From Protula sp. h YS-2021 (Eukaryota > Annelida > Polychaeta > Sabellida > Serpulidae), in contig OX457029.1 in the NCBI GenBank assembly GCA_949752745.1, positions 11,633,511-11,697,510 of the forward strand: a stretch of DNA of 64,000 nucleotides, in the 5' to 3' direction. The number at the start of each line of letters is the position of its first letter. Within the stretch, counting starts at the first letter, position 1. This document shows positions 18,605-27,437 of the stretch, in pieces. The translations under genes and the position numbers were made by a program. A model generated the notes under the pieces. The model was not told where the DNA came from. It worked only from the letters and a program-made list of their open reading frames with translations, and did no database searches.

Positions 18605-18964
18605 TTACAAATCAAGTATAGATACAATGGTATGAATCACTGGAGACCATTGGTCTTCAATGAACATTAACCAATGACTGAGTTCATCCAATGTAATAGC
18701 ATCTACACCATATTTCTCACAACGTTGATTTGCATTATCTAACACTTTATCTAAATGAATGTAATATTTAGCTTCATTCCAATATGTATAAACACATGCA
18801 GTATGACAAGTATGTTCTGAACACTCTTCCTGTTGACAAGCAGGACAGACTAAATAGGCAAACTTTTTTACAGCGGATAACATTTCTTGACAATAAGCTT
18901 TTTGCACAATATATTGTCTCAGTGTCATGTCCGCCATTATGCAGTCTTGTGAGTCTTGCAGCAC
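18605..18964 (-). CDS. Cys/His-rich accessory protein, unknown
   Basis: 119 residues (an internal ATG ten codons in is equally possible). The middle has C-P-A-C-Q-Q-E-E-C-S-E-H-T-C-H-T-A-C, a possible zinc-binding cluster. The remainder is helical and acidic, with W-N-E-A-K-Y-Y-I-H and a closing Leu/Ile-rich helix. No family recognised. It sits between the NADAR gene and the integrase, on the same strand, and ends in 'TAAATA' just before a TATAAATA repeat. Confidence 0.6.
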   Translation of the reverse strand: MLQDSQDCIMADMTLRQYIVQKAYCQEMLSAVKKFAYLVCPACQQEECSEHTCHTACVYTYWNEAKYYIHLDKVLDNANQRCEKYGVDAITLDELSHWLMFIEDQWSPVIHTIVSILDL

Positions 18965-19070
18965 AAGTCTGTCAGGTTTAGCAAGTTATGCTGCTCCGGC
19001 AATGTAGCACAAGTCTGTCAGGTTATGCTGCTCCGGCAATACAAGTCTGTCAAGTTCAGCAAGTTTTTTT
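18960..19070. repeat. Short direct repeats in a leader region
   Basis: 'acaagtctgtca' occurs three times and 'tatgctgctccggcaat' twice in 110 bp between the NADAR gene and the Cys/His-rich gene. They may be regulatory or simple slippage products. Confidence 0.6.
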
Positions 19071-19119
19071 CCAGTTGCTGTTCACTTAACACACTTCTCC
19101 ATGTTCACACGTCTGCACA

Positions 19120-19557
19120 TCAAGTCTCACACAACAGTTCTAACAACTTTCCCATAATATTCTGACCAGGATATCCAGATGACACTTGTTTCACACCAGC
19201 TCCCCACCAATGATCATACGTTGCTTCAACTAAAGTTTTGTCTTTACATTCTTTCAACTTGTTGCGAAACAATACACACTGATTCCATTTGACTTGTAAA
19301 ACATCTTGCATTTTGCTTCTCTTCACTGTATGCCATAACGGACATGGCTTTATCACTTTAGCAATACGTTTTGCTTCATATCCATTTCTGGATGACACAA
19401 TGGCTGAAGCAATATCTTGACGGTGATGAAACACTGCTTTCTCATATTGATACAACGCTTCACTTGAGTTGAACACATGTCCATACTGTTCAAGTCGTGT
19501 TGGAAACATGTTTGAAAGAACGTCCTTATGACCGCTGAATAGTACAAGATTCTCCAT
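19120..19557 (-). CDS. NADAR-domain (YbiA/DUF1768-type) protein
   Basis: 145 residues, full domain length. Signatures in order: L-S-N-M-F-P (15-20), N-S-S-E-A-L-Y-Q-Y-E-K-A (31-42), G-Y-E-A-K-R-I-A (59-66), a W-x3-K-x5 helix into V-L-Q-V-K-W-N-Q-C (86-94), L-V-E-A-T-Y-D-H-W-W-G (109-119) and G-Q-N-I-M-G-K-L-L (131-139). NADAR proteins act on ADP-ribose-linked or riboflavin-pathway N-glycosides, and some remove ADP-ribose from guanine in nucleic acid. Here it is an accessory gene of the Polinton. Protecting element DNA or countering host NAD-based signalling is inference. The ATG lies 15 bp after the stop of the upstream acidic gene. Confidence 0.92.
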   Translation of the reverse strand: MENLVLFSGHKDVLSNMFPTRLEQYGHVFNSSEALYQYEKAVFHHRQDIASAIVSSRNGYEAKRIAKVIKPCPLWHTVKRSKMQDVLQVKWNQCVLFRNKLKECKDKTLVEATYDHWWGAGVKQVSSGYPGQNIMGKLLELLCET

Positions 19558-19572
19558 GTTGACTTTGCTTCT

Positions 19573-20063
19573 TTATTCTGACATATCGGTTTCTTCCTGT
19601 AATAATATATCTTTTAATATAGTTGCTGCCTCTTCTATCATGTTCTTTCTTTGTTTACGTTGAAACCACTCACATAAAACTAAATTTGCTAGTAAGAAAA
19701 ACATTGTTATCAATTCACTATGTTGTCATAAACATGATTAAAAGGTTCTCTTACCTGATAAAGCTGCTCGGTTTCCTCTTCTTCTTTACAACAATCTCTC
19801 AAATGATCCACTACGGTGAAATATACTTCAACATCAGTACGAGCAGAATAAAGTGCAGAATCAAAGTCAAAGTCAGGATCTTCTTCTATTCCAATTTTAT
19901 AACATTCTCCAAGAAATCTTGAATGCAGTTCAATCACATCAAGACTATGATGTACAACATCCCAAAAAGCATCCAAATGATAAAGTTGATAGTCTGGAGT
20001 GCCATAGCAAGCAAGTTTAGCAATCATCAAGTCAGTATAAGCATTTTTAAAACATGCATCCAT
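19573..20063 (-). CDS. Acidic accessory protein, probably two exons
   Basis: The uninterrupted frame (19710-20063) gives 117 residues: helical, acidic, with E-E-D-P-D-F-D-F-D and an E-E-E-E-T stretch. No family recognised. Within it, C-A-G|GTAAGA at 19755/19754 is a good donor. An acceptor TTACAG ends at 19597, and joining them is in phase and adds seven codons and a stop (19573-19575) that is part of an AATAAA. The predicted intron is 158 nt. Without splicing the stop is at 19710. Upstream, the 20091-20738 gene ends 27 bp before its ATG. Confidence 0.6.
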
Positions 20064-20090
20064 CTTGATTCAGTGTGTCTTGTGAGCTTT

Positions 20091-20738
20091 TTACTTTGCT
20101 TCACTGACTTTAAGTACTCCACACTTGCCGCAGAAGTTGTTTGGTTCACACAACTTGCAATTATACATGTGGCAGTGGCAATGATAATCTTCCACATATC
20201 CACAAGCACCGCAATAGTCACAGGTAAGTCCAAGTTGATTTTGCACGTTCATGTTCTCCAACTGAACTTCAGTCAGCCTTTTCTTGGATAGCTTTGACAC
20301 CTTCATCCGACCATCCTTTTGCAGCTTGATGATTGTTTTCTTGTCATGACATTCCTCACATGGTGATAGGGCTGAGTTGATGTTGTCCATCTCCTGAAGC
20401 AGTGTCTCCCATTCACCATCATTCATGTTGATGTGATGTGTGTATTCTTTCCCTTCAAACCGTGACGTGCGCACAAAACTCACATAACGCATATCCAAGT
20501 ATGAAATGACTTCAAGCCACTTCGTTTGCGTTAAGTATAGTTTGAAGCCAATGTTGCGTAAATTTTTCAAGCTCTGGCACACAATCTTCCACAAAGATGG
20601 TGAATAAGCACACCATCTCTCTCCACGTGTGATGCGTAGAAATGGCCCATATTCTCCATACTCCACAGTAATGGTTAAGTTAGCACTAATTTTAAAGCTG
20701 CTGCTGCGCTGCGTTGCGTTGCTTGTCTTGTTCTCCAT
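20091..20738 (-). CDS. PC4-like domain protein fused to a Cys-rich zinc-binding tail
   Basis: 215 residues from ATG 20738, which has a strong context (GCAGCCATGG) and lies 77 bp after TATAAAAGG. The open frame extends upstream but across that promoter. The first part has two strand-rich stretches (L-T-I-T-V-E-Y, F-L-R-I-T-R; then R-Y-V-S-F-V-R-T and H-I-N-M-N-D-G-E-W-E-T-L-L-Q-E-M), the second paralleling 12060-12302 and so PC4-like. It follows with C-E-E-C-H. The C-terminal ~45 residues hold about ten Cys/His (C-D-Y-C-G-A-C-G, H-C-H-C-H, C-K-L-C, C-G-K-C-G), fitting one or two zinc sites. A nucleic-acid-binding regulator is likely. Confidence 0.72.
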   Translation of the reverse strand: MENKTSNATQRSSSFKISANLTITVEYGEYGPFLRITRGERWCAYSPSLWKIVCQSLKNLRNIGFKLYLTQTKWLEVISYLDMRYVSFVRTSRFEGKEYTHHINMNDGEWETLLQEMDNINSALSPCEECHDKKTIIKLQKDGRMKVSKLSKKRLTEVQLENMNVQNQLGLTCDYCGACGYVEDYHCHCHMYNCKLCEPNNFCGKCGVLKVSEAK

Positions 20739-20814
20739 GGCTGCAACAATGTAATGAAGATACACTCCCTCCAACTGTCTGCTGAGAAATGACTCCACTC
20801 TGCTGAGTTCACTC

Positions 20815-20823
20815 CCTTTTATA
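20815..20823 (-). promoter_or_regulatory. TATA box overlapping the upstream gene's stop codon
   Basis: TATAAAAGG on the - strand contains the TAA stop (20821-20819) of the upstream gene and lies 77 bp before ATG 20738. It is the clearest of the three stop-in-TATA arrangements in this element. Confidence 0.65.
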
Positions 20824-21280
20824 CCCAACTGGTTGCTGAGTCAAGCTTTTCAAACTTCTTGCAAACGTTTGAATTCACTTCAACTCGTCCATGGTTGAAT
20901 CGAACAAGGTCTGATACATTATTTGGAACATCATCATCATAAAGTAAAATGATTCTTGCAGCTACAACTAACATGAGCTCCTCTGCCCAAATTGTATTCG
21001 CGTTGATAAATGCTGAATCAATGTCGTAAGTTGATATGATAAATGTTAAATCAATGTTATAAGTTGATAGTATATGTAGATCTTCACAGTCACGTAGAAA
21101 CGAGTCGATGAAATCACTTGGAATAGTCTTTCCGACAGCTTCCCAATGCAGATGTAAATTCTTCACTTGCTGCATCCAATCCCATTCAAAAGTAGGAAGC
21201 TTTGAAAACACATAGTTAGTATAATTCACTTTGAAGACGTCGTCCATAGTCATACATCTGTCAAGAAGTAATGCTGACAT
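20819..21280 (-). CDS. Unknown accessory protein at the right end
   Basis: 153 residues from ATG 21280. A longer frame from 21331 begins only about 10 bp after the TATA box at 21344-21351, so its ATG would be upstream of the expected start. No family recognised. It has an internal near-duplication, L-S-T-Y-N-I-D-L-T-F-I followed by I-S-T-Y-D-I-D-S-A-F-I (about residues 75-100), showing a recent ~36-bp tandem duplication in the DNA at 21005-21075. It contains hydrophobic A-E-E-L-M-L-V-V-A-A-R-I-I-L-L. Driven by the right copy of the inverted promoter that also serves the polymerase. Confidence 0.65.
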   Translation of the reverse strand: MSALLLDRCMTMDDVFKVNYTNYVFSKLPTFEWDWMQQVKNLHLHWEAVGKTIPSDFIDSFLRDCEDLHILSTYNIDLTFIISTYDIDSAFINANTIWAEELMLVVAARIILLYDDDVPNNVSDLVRFNHGRVEVNSNVCKKFEKLDSATSWV

Positions 21281-21307
21281 TGTGAAGTCTTTTCTCGTCA
21301 CACAATG

Positions 21308-21461
21308 TATTACTAGTTGACTAGTTGACATGTTTCACTCATGCTTTTATATTACTTCCATGTAATCAAAATATGGTGTGTAACTTTGTTCAAAAATTGC
21401 TGACTCAGCAGAATTTTACTTATGTATATGAATGTCTCACTTACAGTTGTACTGCTGAGTT
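21308..21461 (-). promoter_or_regulatory. Right copy of the inverted promoter region
   Basis: Reverse complement of 6969-7125 with few differences, including TATAAAAG (21351-21344 on the - strand). It fuses directly at ~21461 to the poly-G-spaced repeat array, so about 0.85 kb present at the left end (tandem array, 165-bp unit) is missing here. Confidence 0.7.
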
Positions 21462-21465
21462 CAGA

Positions 21466-22402
21466 ATCGTCTGAAACGGATAAATATGCAAAAATCATAA
21501 TTTCGAGGGGGGGGGGGGGGGTCGGTCGAAAAAAATGAAAAATGTTCAGAATCGTCTGAAACGGATAAATATGCAAAAATCACAATTTCGAGGGGGGGGG
21601 GGGTTTGGGGGGTCGGTCGACCCAAAAAAATGAAAAATGTTCAGAATCGTCTGAAACGGATAAATATGCAAAAATCACAATTTCGAGGGGGGGGGGGGTC
21701 GGTCGACCCAAAAAATGAAAAATGTTCAGAATCGTCTGAAACGGATAAATATGCAAAAATCACAATTTCGGGGGGGGGGGGGGGGGGGGGTCGGTCGACC
21801 CAAAAAATGAAAAATGTTCAGAATCGTCTGAAACGGATAAATATGCAAAAATCACAATTTCGGGGGGGGGGGTCGGTCGACCCACAAAATGAAAAATGTT
21901 CAGAATCGTCTGAAACGGATAAATATGCAAAAATCACAATTTCGAGGGGAGGGGGGGGGGGTCGGTCGACCGAAAAAATGAAAAATGTTCAGAATCGTCT
22001 GAAACGGATAAATATGCCAAAATCACAATTTCGAGGGGGGGGGGGGAGGTCATCACTTTTTAGGGTTGCCATGGTTACACTGATTGACAGGTGGAGTGCG
22101 TTGGCTTCATGATGATTGACTCGGCCAACACTATCAAGCAACTTTCGCTCCAGACTTTCGCTCCAGACTTTCGCTCCAGACAGTATGACGTCATCATGAC
22201 GTCATTATAACCTCATGCATGGCCGCGCTTATCCTAACGCTTATCGTCACTTCCGCTCCAGACAACACTTCCGCTCCAGACAACACTTCCGCTCCAGACA
22301 CCACTTCCGCTCCAGACAACACTTCCGGTCCAGACATGATGACGTCACTTCCAGACAGTATGACGTCACAAAGTGGCGTGAAACCCCTCTTTTCATACTA
22401 CT
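21466..22402 (-). repeat. Right terminal inverted repeat
   Basis: Mirror of 5336-6130, with about seven ~90-bp units separated by G-tracts of 9-20, then the unique 365-bp outer part ending ACTACT at 22402. The open frames running through it are by-products. The differing unit numbers left and right (about five versus seven) point to slippage or unequal exchange. Confidence 0.92.
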
Positions 22403-22408
22403 GTTATG
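22403..22408 (+). other. Right 6-bp target-site duplication of the Polinton
   Basis: GTTATG, identical to 5330-5335. Confidence 0.9.
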
Positions 22409-22661
22409 CGCGGTTCTCGAATGCAAAATACAGAGCTGCTATAAGTAAACCGTCAGTATACGCATGTCAAGTAAGATTTGTGTTCATGTGTAACCATTAT
22501 AGCTCTTAGCAGTCATTTTGAAAAGCGAGTTGATAGTCTTACAGTTTGCACTTAAAATTTATATTTCGGGATGATAGAATAAAGTGGCGAGTTACAGCTG
22601 GAAAATCATGCCCAAAAAAATACACCGGCCTTGCATTTTCGTAAATCATGACATTTTACTT

Positions 22662-22786
22662 CACAAAACTTGTGTAAAATTCTGAATTTGCTACATATAA
22701 CAGCATCTCCGGATCGCGTCCAAAAGATGAGAGTTATTGCGCTAAAACCATTGAAAAGTGGCGAACGGTCCTAGGTTACTGGTAGT
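22662..22786 (-). repeat. Right arm of the older inverted repeat hosting the Polinton
   Basis: Ends 'ggttactggtagt', the reverse complement of the left arm start at 5202. The inner words 'ccggatcgcgtc' and 'aagtggcgaac' also match in inverse order. 22409-22661 and 22787-23147 show nothing else I can name. Confidence 0.7.
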
Positions 22787-23147
22787 TTTATTGCGACCAC
22801 AACAGCAGATTGGAATAGCGTTTTCCAGTGGCGTATTCCAAAAACATAGCCCAGCTTCAGAGCACGTTGAGGAATTTAACAATTACATTAGAAGTTCAGT
22901 CGTCTAGGATCCTTGGCGCGTGTGCGGTCTAGTAACGCCGTGAGATGTCACACCTTCAATATTGCGAAAATTGCAAATCTGAAACCTATAAAAAAACTTG
23001 TGCTGAAACGGCAGATAAACAGAAAAACAGCAATATATTTCGTTCTTTTTTGCCGGAAAAGCCTGGAAGAACCTGTGTTGTTAGCCCAAGCTTTGCCATT
23101 GACTGAAAGTATGTCATTTTCTGCCGCATATTGTTATAATCTCCTAG

Positions 23148-24403
23148 GTACAAAGCCAGGATTGCCATGATGTTGAAAGTGTTGCAGCGATGTGCCAATT
23201 GCAAGGAGCCACGTTCAAATGCGGATTGCTCCTTTATCAACTTTAGAAGGTAAATAAAATTGCGATTCGGCGATAGATATTAAAGTTTTTATTCATGGAA
23301 ATACTGATCCCTGGCAGGGTTTAGATGTCGTAGAACCTGGTGACTGACTAGTACTAATACTTGAGTTATAACATAGAGCACAAAAGTTTTGAATAAACCA
23401 ATTCGTACTTTCATACTTTTTAAAATCCTCGGGGTGAGGAAGAATCCATGAGAGGAAGAAAAGAAGTGAATGTGACCCAGATAGGCCAAAAGCCAACTTC
23501 AGTTGCTGCATGCCAATTTTCGTTCACGGTGCACTATCAGCAACTTGTTTTTCATAATATTCCAAATTGATATTGCCCATATCCATTAACTAGAAGATTG
23601 GAACTACAGAGCATATGTTTTTGTTATTGTTGATATTAGTAAATTTCCCTACATGTTACAGATATGACGCTGTGGCCCACTCAAATGTAGGAGAAATAGT
23701 ACTCGTACTGATTAAAAGGTTGTCACTCGCTTCATTTAATATGTTGAAAATTATCGAACGTTTATTGGATATATTTTTTGCAGGATAACCTGTCGAACCT
23801 GGCATATACGCGACCCGAGGATTTACAAGAATAAAAACCAGACTCCGCAGAATACAAGTGACAAGAAAGCTTCAATAGATGGTGTCATGTCCTCAGGAGA
23901 AGCTACAGATGTACTTTCCCATTTGCTTGTGCTAGTATTGAATGTTGTTAACAGGTGTGGGATATTATATCTTTGTCAAGGTTAAAGTGTTCAAAATGTT
24001 AGAATTAATGATTGACACGAGACCTTATTTCAGTATACCTAATAGGAATTTCAATTGTGACGAAGGATATGGACTTGACGTGGTTTGTCATGTAATATTT
24101 TATTTTTGAAGCATATAGAGATGTATGGTATTGTGTTTTCATTTGTTTTAGAATTACTTTAAAAGCGGTACGATAATGAAGTACATGAATTGATATATAA
24201 GAGATTTAAATGAGCATATTTCGTAATTTCAGTGATGGCTTCTTCCTTAAGCACAAGAAAGCAAATGATGGCGTCATTGCCAGACTAGAAACGCCAGAAA
24301 ATACCGATGTCTGCGACAAGTGCGACTTGGGCATCTTCAATGCACACCAACTGTGTACCCAATGTGGAAGAAGCCTCCATTCAAACTGCTGCATTTTTCG
24401 AAG
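23148..24403 (+). CDS. KDM3/JMJD1-like zinc-finger region, three exons (gene fragment)
   Basis: Exons 23148-23249, 23784-23954 and 24233-24403 each begin after a good acceptor (TCCTAG, TTTTGCAG, AATTTCAG) and end at a GT donor. All junctions have the same phase, two bases left and one taken, so the frame stays open. Exon 1 encodes R-C-A-N-C-K-E-P-R-S ... C-S-F-I-N-F-R-R. Exon 3 encodes C-D-K-C-D-L-G-I-F-N-A-H-Q-L-C-T-Q-C-G ... C-C, resembling the C-x2-C-x4-IFN-x-H-x2-C-x2-CG zinc finger of KDM3 histone demethylases. Exon 2 matches nothing I know. The JmjC domain is not visible downstream before the next gene, so this may be a fragment, or the remaining exons may be far away or missed. The Polinton lies 740 bp upstream, possibly in an intron. 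Confidence 0.55.
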
Positions 24404-24721
24404 GTATCTGAAGTGACAAAATACTGAGAAGAGTGCGTGAACAAAACAGGTGTTTTCTGCATTCTTTATTAAAATACTACATTATGCGGATGCATCAGAT
24501 CAATGGTGGGCAGATCGGGCGTGCTTATTAAAGAAGAACTACTTGAGAGCTGAGCAGAGCGCCCCCTCCAGCAAAGCGAAATAAACAAATGATTGCGACG
24601 GAGGTGCAGGAAGTGAAACAATAGCCAGTGCTAGAAGATATGTTGAGAAAGCGATCTAGCGGCTCAAATGTTTTATTGAGGAGTGAGGGGTATTGATGGG
24701 ATAGTCATATATTTTATCACT

Positions 24722-25395
24722 ATATTACTAAAGTTTGAGGTGCCACCACCGGAGAGCGCAGTAACTGCGCATAAAAAATCATTATGCCTGCACCCCGAAG
24801 GAGTTGATCCTACAATGACACTAACAAAAAAGTTTATAATATATACACACATTTGATAATATATGCACACAGAATAAGCCAACAATGGAAGACCTTTTGA
24901 ACATGTTAAAAGACACTAAAGGTGTCACTTAGAGAGACCATAGATAAAAAATAGTATATAGGGAGACCAAGGTATGGTCTCCCAAAGTTGTATTTTTGGG
25001 TTATATGTCATTGATTATTATATATGATGCGCATTTGGTCCCCCTATTTACAATATTACTAAAGTTTGGTGTGCCACCACCGGAGAGCGCAGTAACTCCG
25101 CATAAGAAATCGTTATGCGTGCACCCTGTAGGAGTTGAACCTACAATGACACTTAAAATATCATATGATAATATATGCACACATTTGATAATATATGCAC
25201 ACAGAATATGCCAACATAGGGAGACCTTTTGTATATGCTAAAAGACACTAAAGGTGTCACTTAGAGAGACCATAGATAAAAAATAGTAAATAGGGAGACC
25301 AAAGCATGGTCTCCCAAAATGTATTTTTGGGTTATATATAATTGATTATTATATATGATGCACACTTGGTCCCTCTATTTACTATTTTCATGAAT
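24722..25395 (+). repeat. Two tandem ~330-bp copies of a dispersed repeat
   Basis: 'attactaaagttt', 'gtgccaccaccggagagcgc', 'gcataa..aatc.ttatgc' (hairpin), 'gagttgaacctac', 'tatatgcacacagaat' and 'gggagacca' occur in this order twice (from 24722 and from 25049). The T-arm-like hairpin has its loop in reverse sense, so I do not call a tRNA. A fragment of the same family lies at 706-826. Confidence 0.75.
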
Positions 25396-26400
25396 GCTGT
25401 CTGTAAAATAAAAATTTAAAATCCTTTACTATTATCTCAGTTACACTAACTTACTGGTAGTAAAAGAAAAAGTAATAATAGAAATAAAACAAAAACAACA
25501 AAACGCGATTTTAGTTCTAAAAATGTAAAGATTTAAAAAAAAATTATTTTGATACAATAAAGTTTGTCATTTTTTAGTAGTTCTTCAAAGAAATAGTCGT
25601 GTAGTAATCTCAAAGTAAATTTACATTGAGAAATGAAATGACGCGATGGATCTCCCATTGTTGTCCTGTGTATGTGCCCTTACATTTTGTTATTTGTTAT
25701 GTGATGCTTGGGCGGAAAACGATTTAAATAAGCTATATGGCATCAACTTGATGTTTACTCAATAAAGATTGAAAAGCCAAAAAAAATGCTTGTTTGTATT
25801 TATTTTCCCCTTCTCCCCTTCCCCGTTCCTTGGGTGCAGAAAATATATTAAAGCTCCCACATTTCCCTCCCTCCCAAAAAGGATGGCAAATTGTAGTTAC
25901 TTCGAAATTAAGATTTCCAAGTCTGGCCTTCAATGCGGCCGTAGGTGATATACATTCATAATATACTATATCGTTTCATGTGTAAACATCCGGTGGCCTT
26001 GAGGGGTCATCTGGGGTAGTATCTCGGAAAAATATCAGAAACGGAAAAATGAACCATCACTGTTCAATATGGTATGACAGCCTGTCTCAAAAACCAGGTT
26101 CACATGCTGTTGTGGCATAGTTCGATACTTGTCTTGCTGTGCTTCGCCCGGAGATTGCCAGTTCATTGCATAAAAATTGTTAGGCAAGCAACCTGTGGCA
26201 GTCGAACCCAAAAAAGCATACATGCAAAGAAAAATTCTCATCTCTGTCCTTGTTCTTATTCTGTGTTAATAAGTGTTTGAATAAACACTTAAGGAAATGT
26301 TTTATTTTGTAAAATAGATGTTTTGATACGGGATGAAATTAACTTTTCGGGAGTGGCGGTCGTGAGGTACAGTTGACGACAGTTACATTCTCTTGTATCT
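25396..26400. other. No feature recognised
   Basis: AT-rich sequence with a polypyrimidine stretch near 25800-25870. No exon, transposon end or RNA gene that I can support. Confidence 0.4.
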
Positions 26401-27055
26401 GTGGCCGTATTCACGAACATCTGAGTTTATTTACTTAGATATTAAACTTAGATCTCAAGATTAAACTTACGTAAGTTTACTTACTTATGCCATATTCATC
26501 GCGTAAGTTTATCAACTTACATTCTAAGTCAATATTGCAAAATTTTCATAAAGAGTGCGACTAATCGTAATCGTATAAACTGGTTGTCAATGTAAATATC
26601 GGAGGCTTTTAGATGTTTCGGAGCGTTAAAGCTTCTTCTTGTTTCATACTCCAAATTTTCGAGATTTTCCACCAAAAAATGAATATCTTCTCTTGAAAAT
26701 CCATATCGAGTTAAAAGTTCACCGTCATTGTAAACTTCAAACGGATTACTCCTATCTCGAAACACTTTCCCTCATAAAAACCCTTTCATATTCTTCATTT
26801 AATCTCAATAAATTGATTGTTGCCAAGGTAAACAAAGCACTCCAGGTATTTAAATATCGCGTGGGATTGAACTTAGAAATCTAAGTGTAGTCCGAAGTAA
26901 ACTTAGAATTTTGAACTGATACTTGAGTGGAAGCTTAAACTAACATTTTGTGAATACCGCTAAGTTAAACCAACGGGAAAGTTAACTCTTACATTTTTGC
27001 ACTTAGATTGACTCTAAGTTTAAACTTACACTTTCGCGAATGCCGCCACTGGTTT
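26401..27055 (-). mobile_element. Deleted PIF/Harbinger element
   Basis: Left 'gtggccgtattcacgaa' and right 'cgcgaatgccgccac' form imperfect terminal inverted repeats, with further inverted 'aacttag/ctaagtt' words inside. A partial transposase is retained (26529-26765, - strand). I could not find an exact 3-bp target duplication, so the borders are approximate. Confidence 0.6.
26529..26765 (-). pseudogene. N-terminal fragment of a Harbinger-type transposase
   Basis: 78 codons open with F-R-D-R-S-N-P-F-E-V-Y-N-D-G-E-L and R-Y-G-F-S-R-E-D-I-H-F-L-V, the N-terminal pattern of HARBI1-like transposases (a D/E-L-x2-R-Y-R-F-S-R helix). The DDE catalytic part is missing and the frame runs out in the terminal region, so it is non-functional. 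Confidence 0.7.
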
Positions 27056-27437
27056 ACGGGTGAATATACCAGGTTGGCTATGGTTACGGCCTGTCCCGAA
27101 ACAATAATTATTGCCAATATCCGAATTGTGTCAGTGTAATTACGGACAATTTGGTGCCATGATTATTGGTTTTAACTTAGTCCTAGATGACTCTTGCGGT
27201 CTTCCTATGACAGCAAGAGCGATAGTTCCTATAATAGACCGTGTCATTGATGTCAGTTTTGCTAATCTCGGCGCATGACTCAGACCACTGGCGTTATTTT
27301 AGAAAGAGTGCATCACACAAATGACCCAATTATAAATACAACGCACAGTTTCTATGGTTAAACAACAATTTTGTACTGCGAAAAATGTTTTCTTGGGATC
27401 AGGATATAAAATCTCCCATTATCTCCCACAGCAACAA

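Larger units (their letters stand above)
5336..22402 (+). mobile_element. Complete Polinton/Maverick element (17,067 bp)
   Basis: All hallmark genes are present: protein-primed DNA polymerase B, retroviral-type integrase with chromodomain, packaging ATPase, adenain-like cysteine protease, double-jelly-roll major capsid and single-jelly-roll minor capsid protein. Termini are AGTAGTATGAAAAG and its reverse complement, flanked by the 6-bp duplication GTTATG. The outer ~365 bp of the two terminal repeats look identical by eye, so the insertion should be recent. The one clear lesion is a single-nucleotide frameshift in the polymerase. + strand genes (polymerase, PC4 family) and - strand genes (virion cassette, accessory genes) converge on paired polyadenylation signals at 12604-12644. 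Elements with capsid genes are suspected to form virions; the sequence alone does not show that this one does. Confidence 0.96.

Noticed and set aside
24740..24830. tRNA gene suggested by a T-arm-like hairpin
   Set aside because: The loop sequence is in the reverse sense relative to the stem order of a tRNA, and there is no D-arm or acceptor stem.
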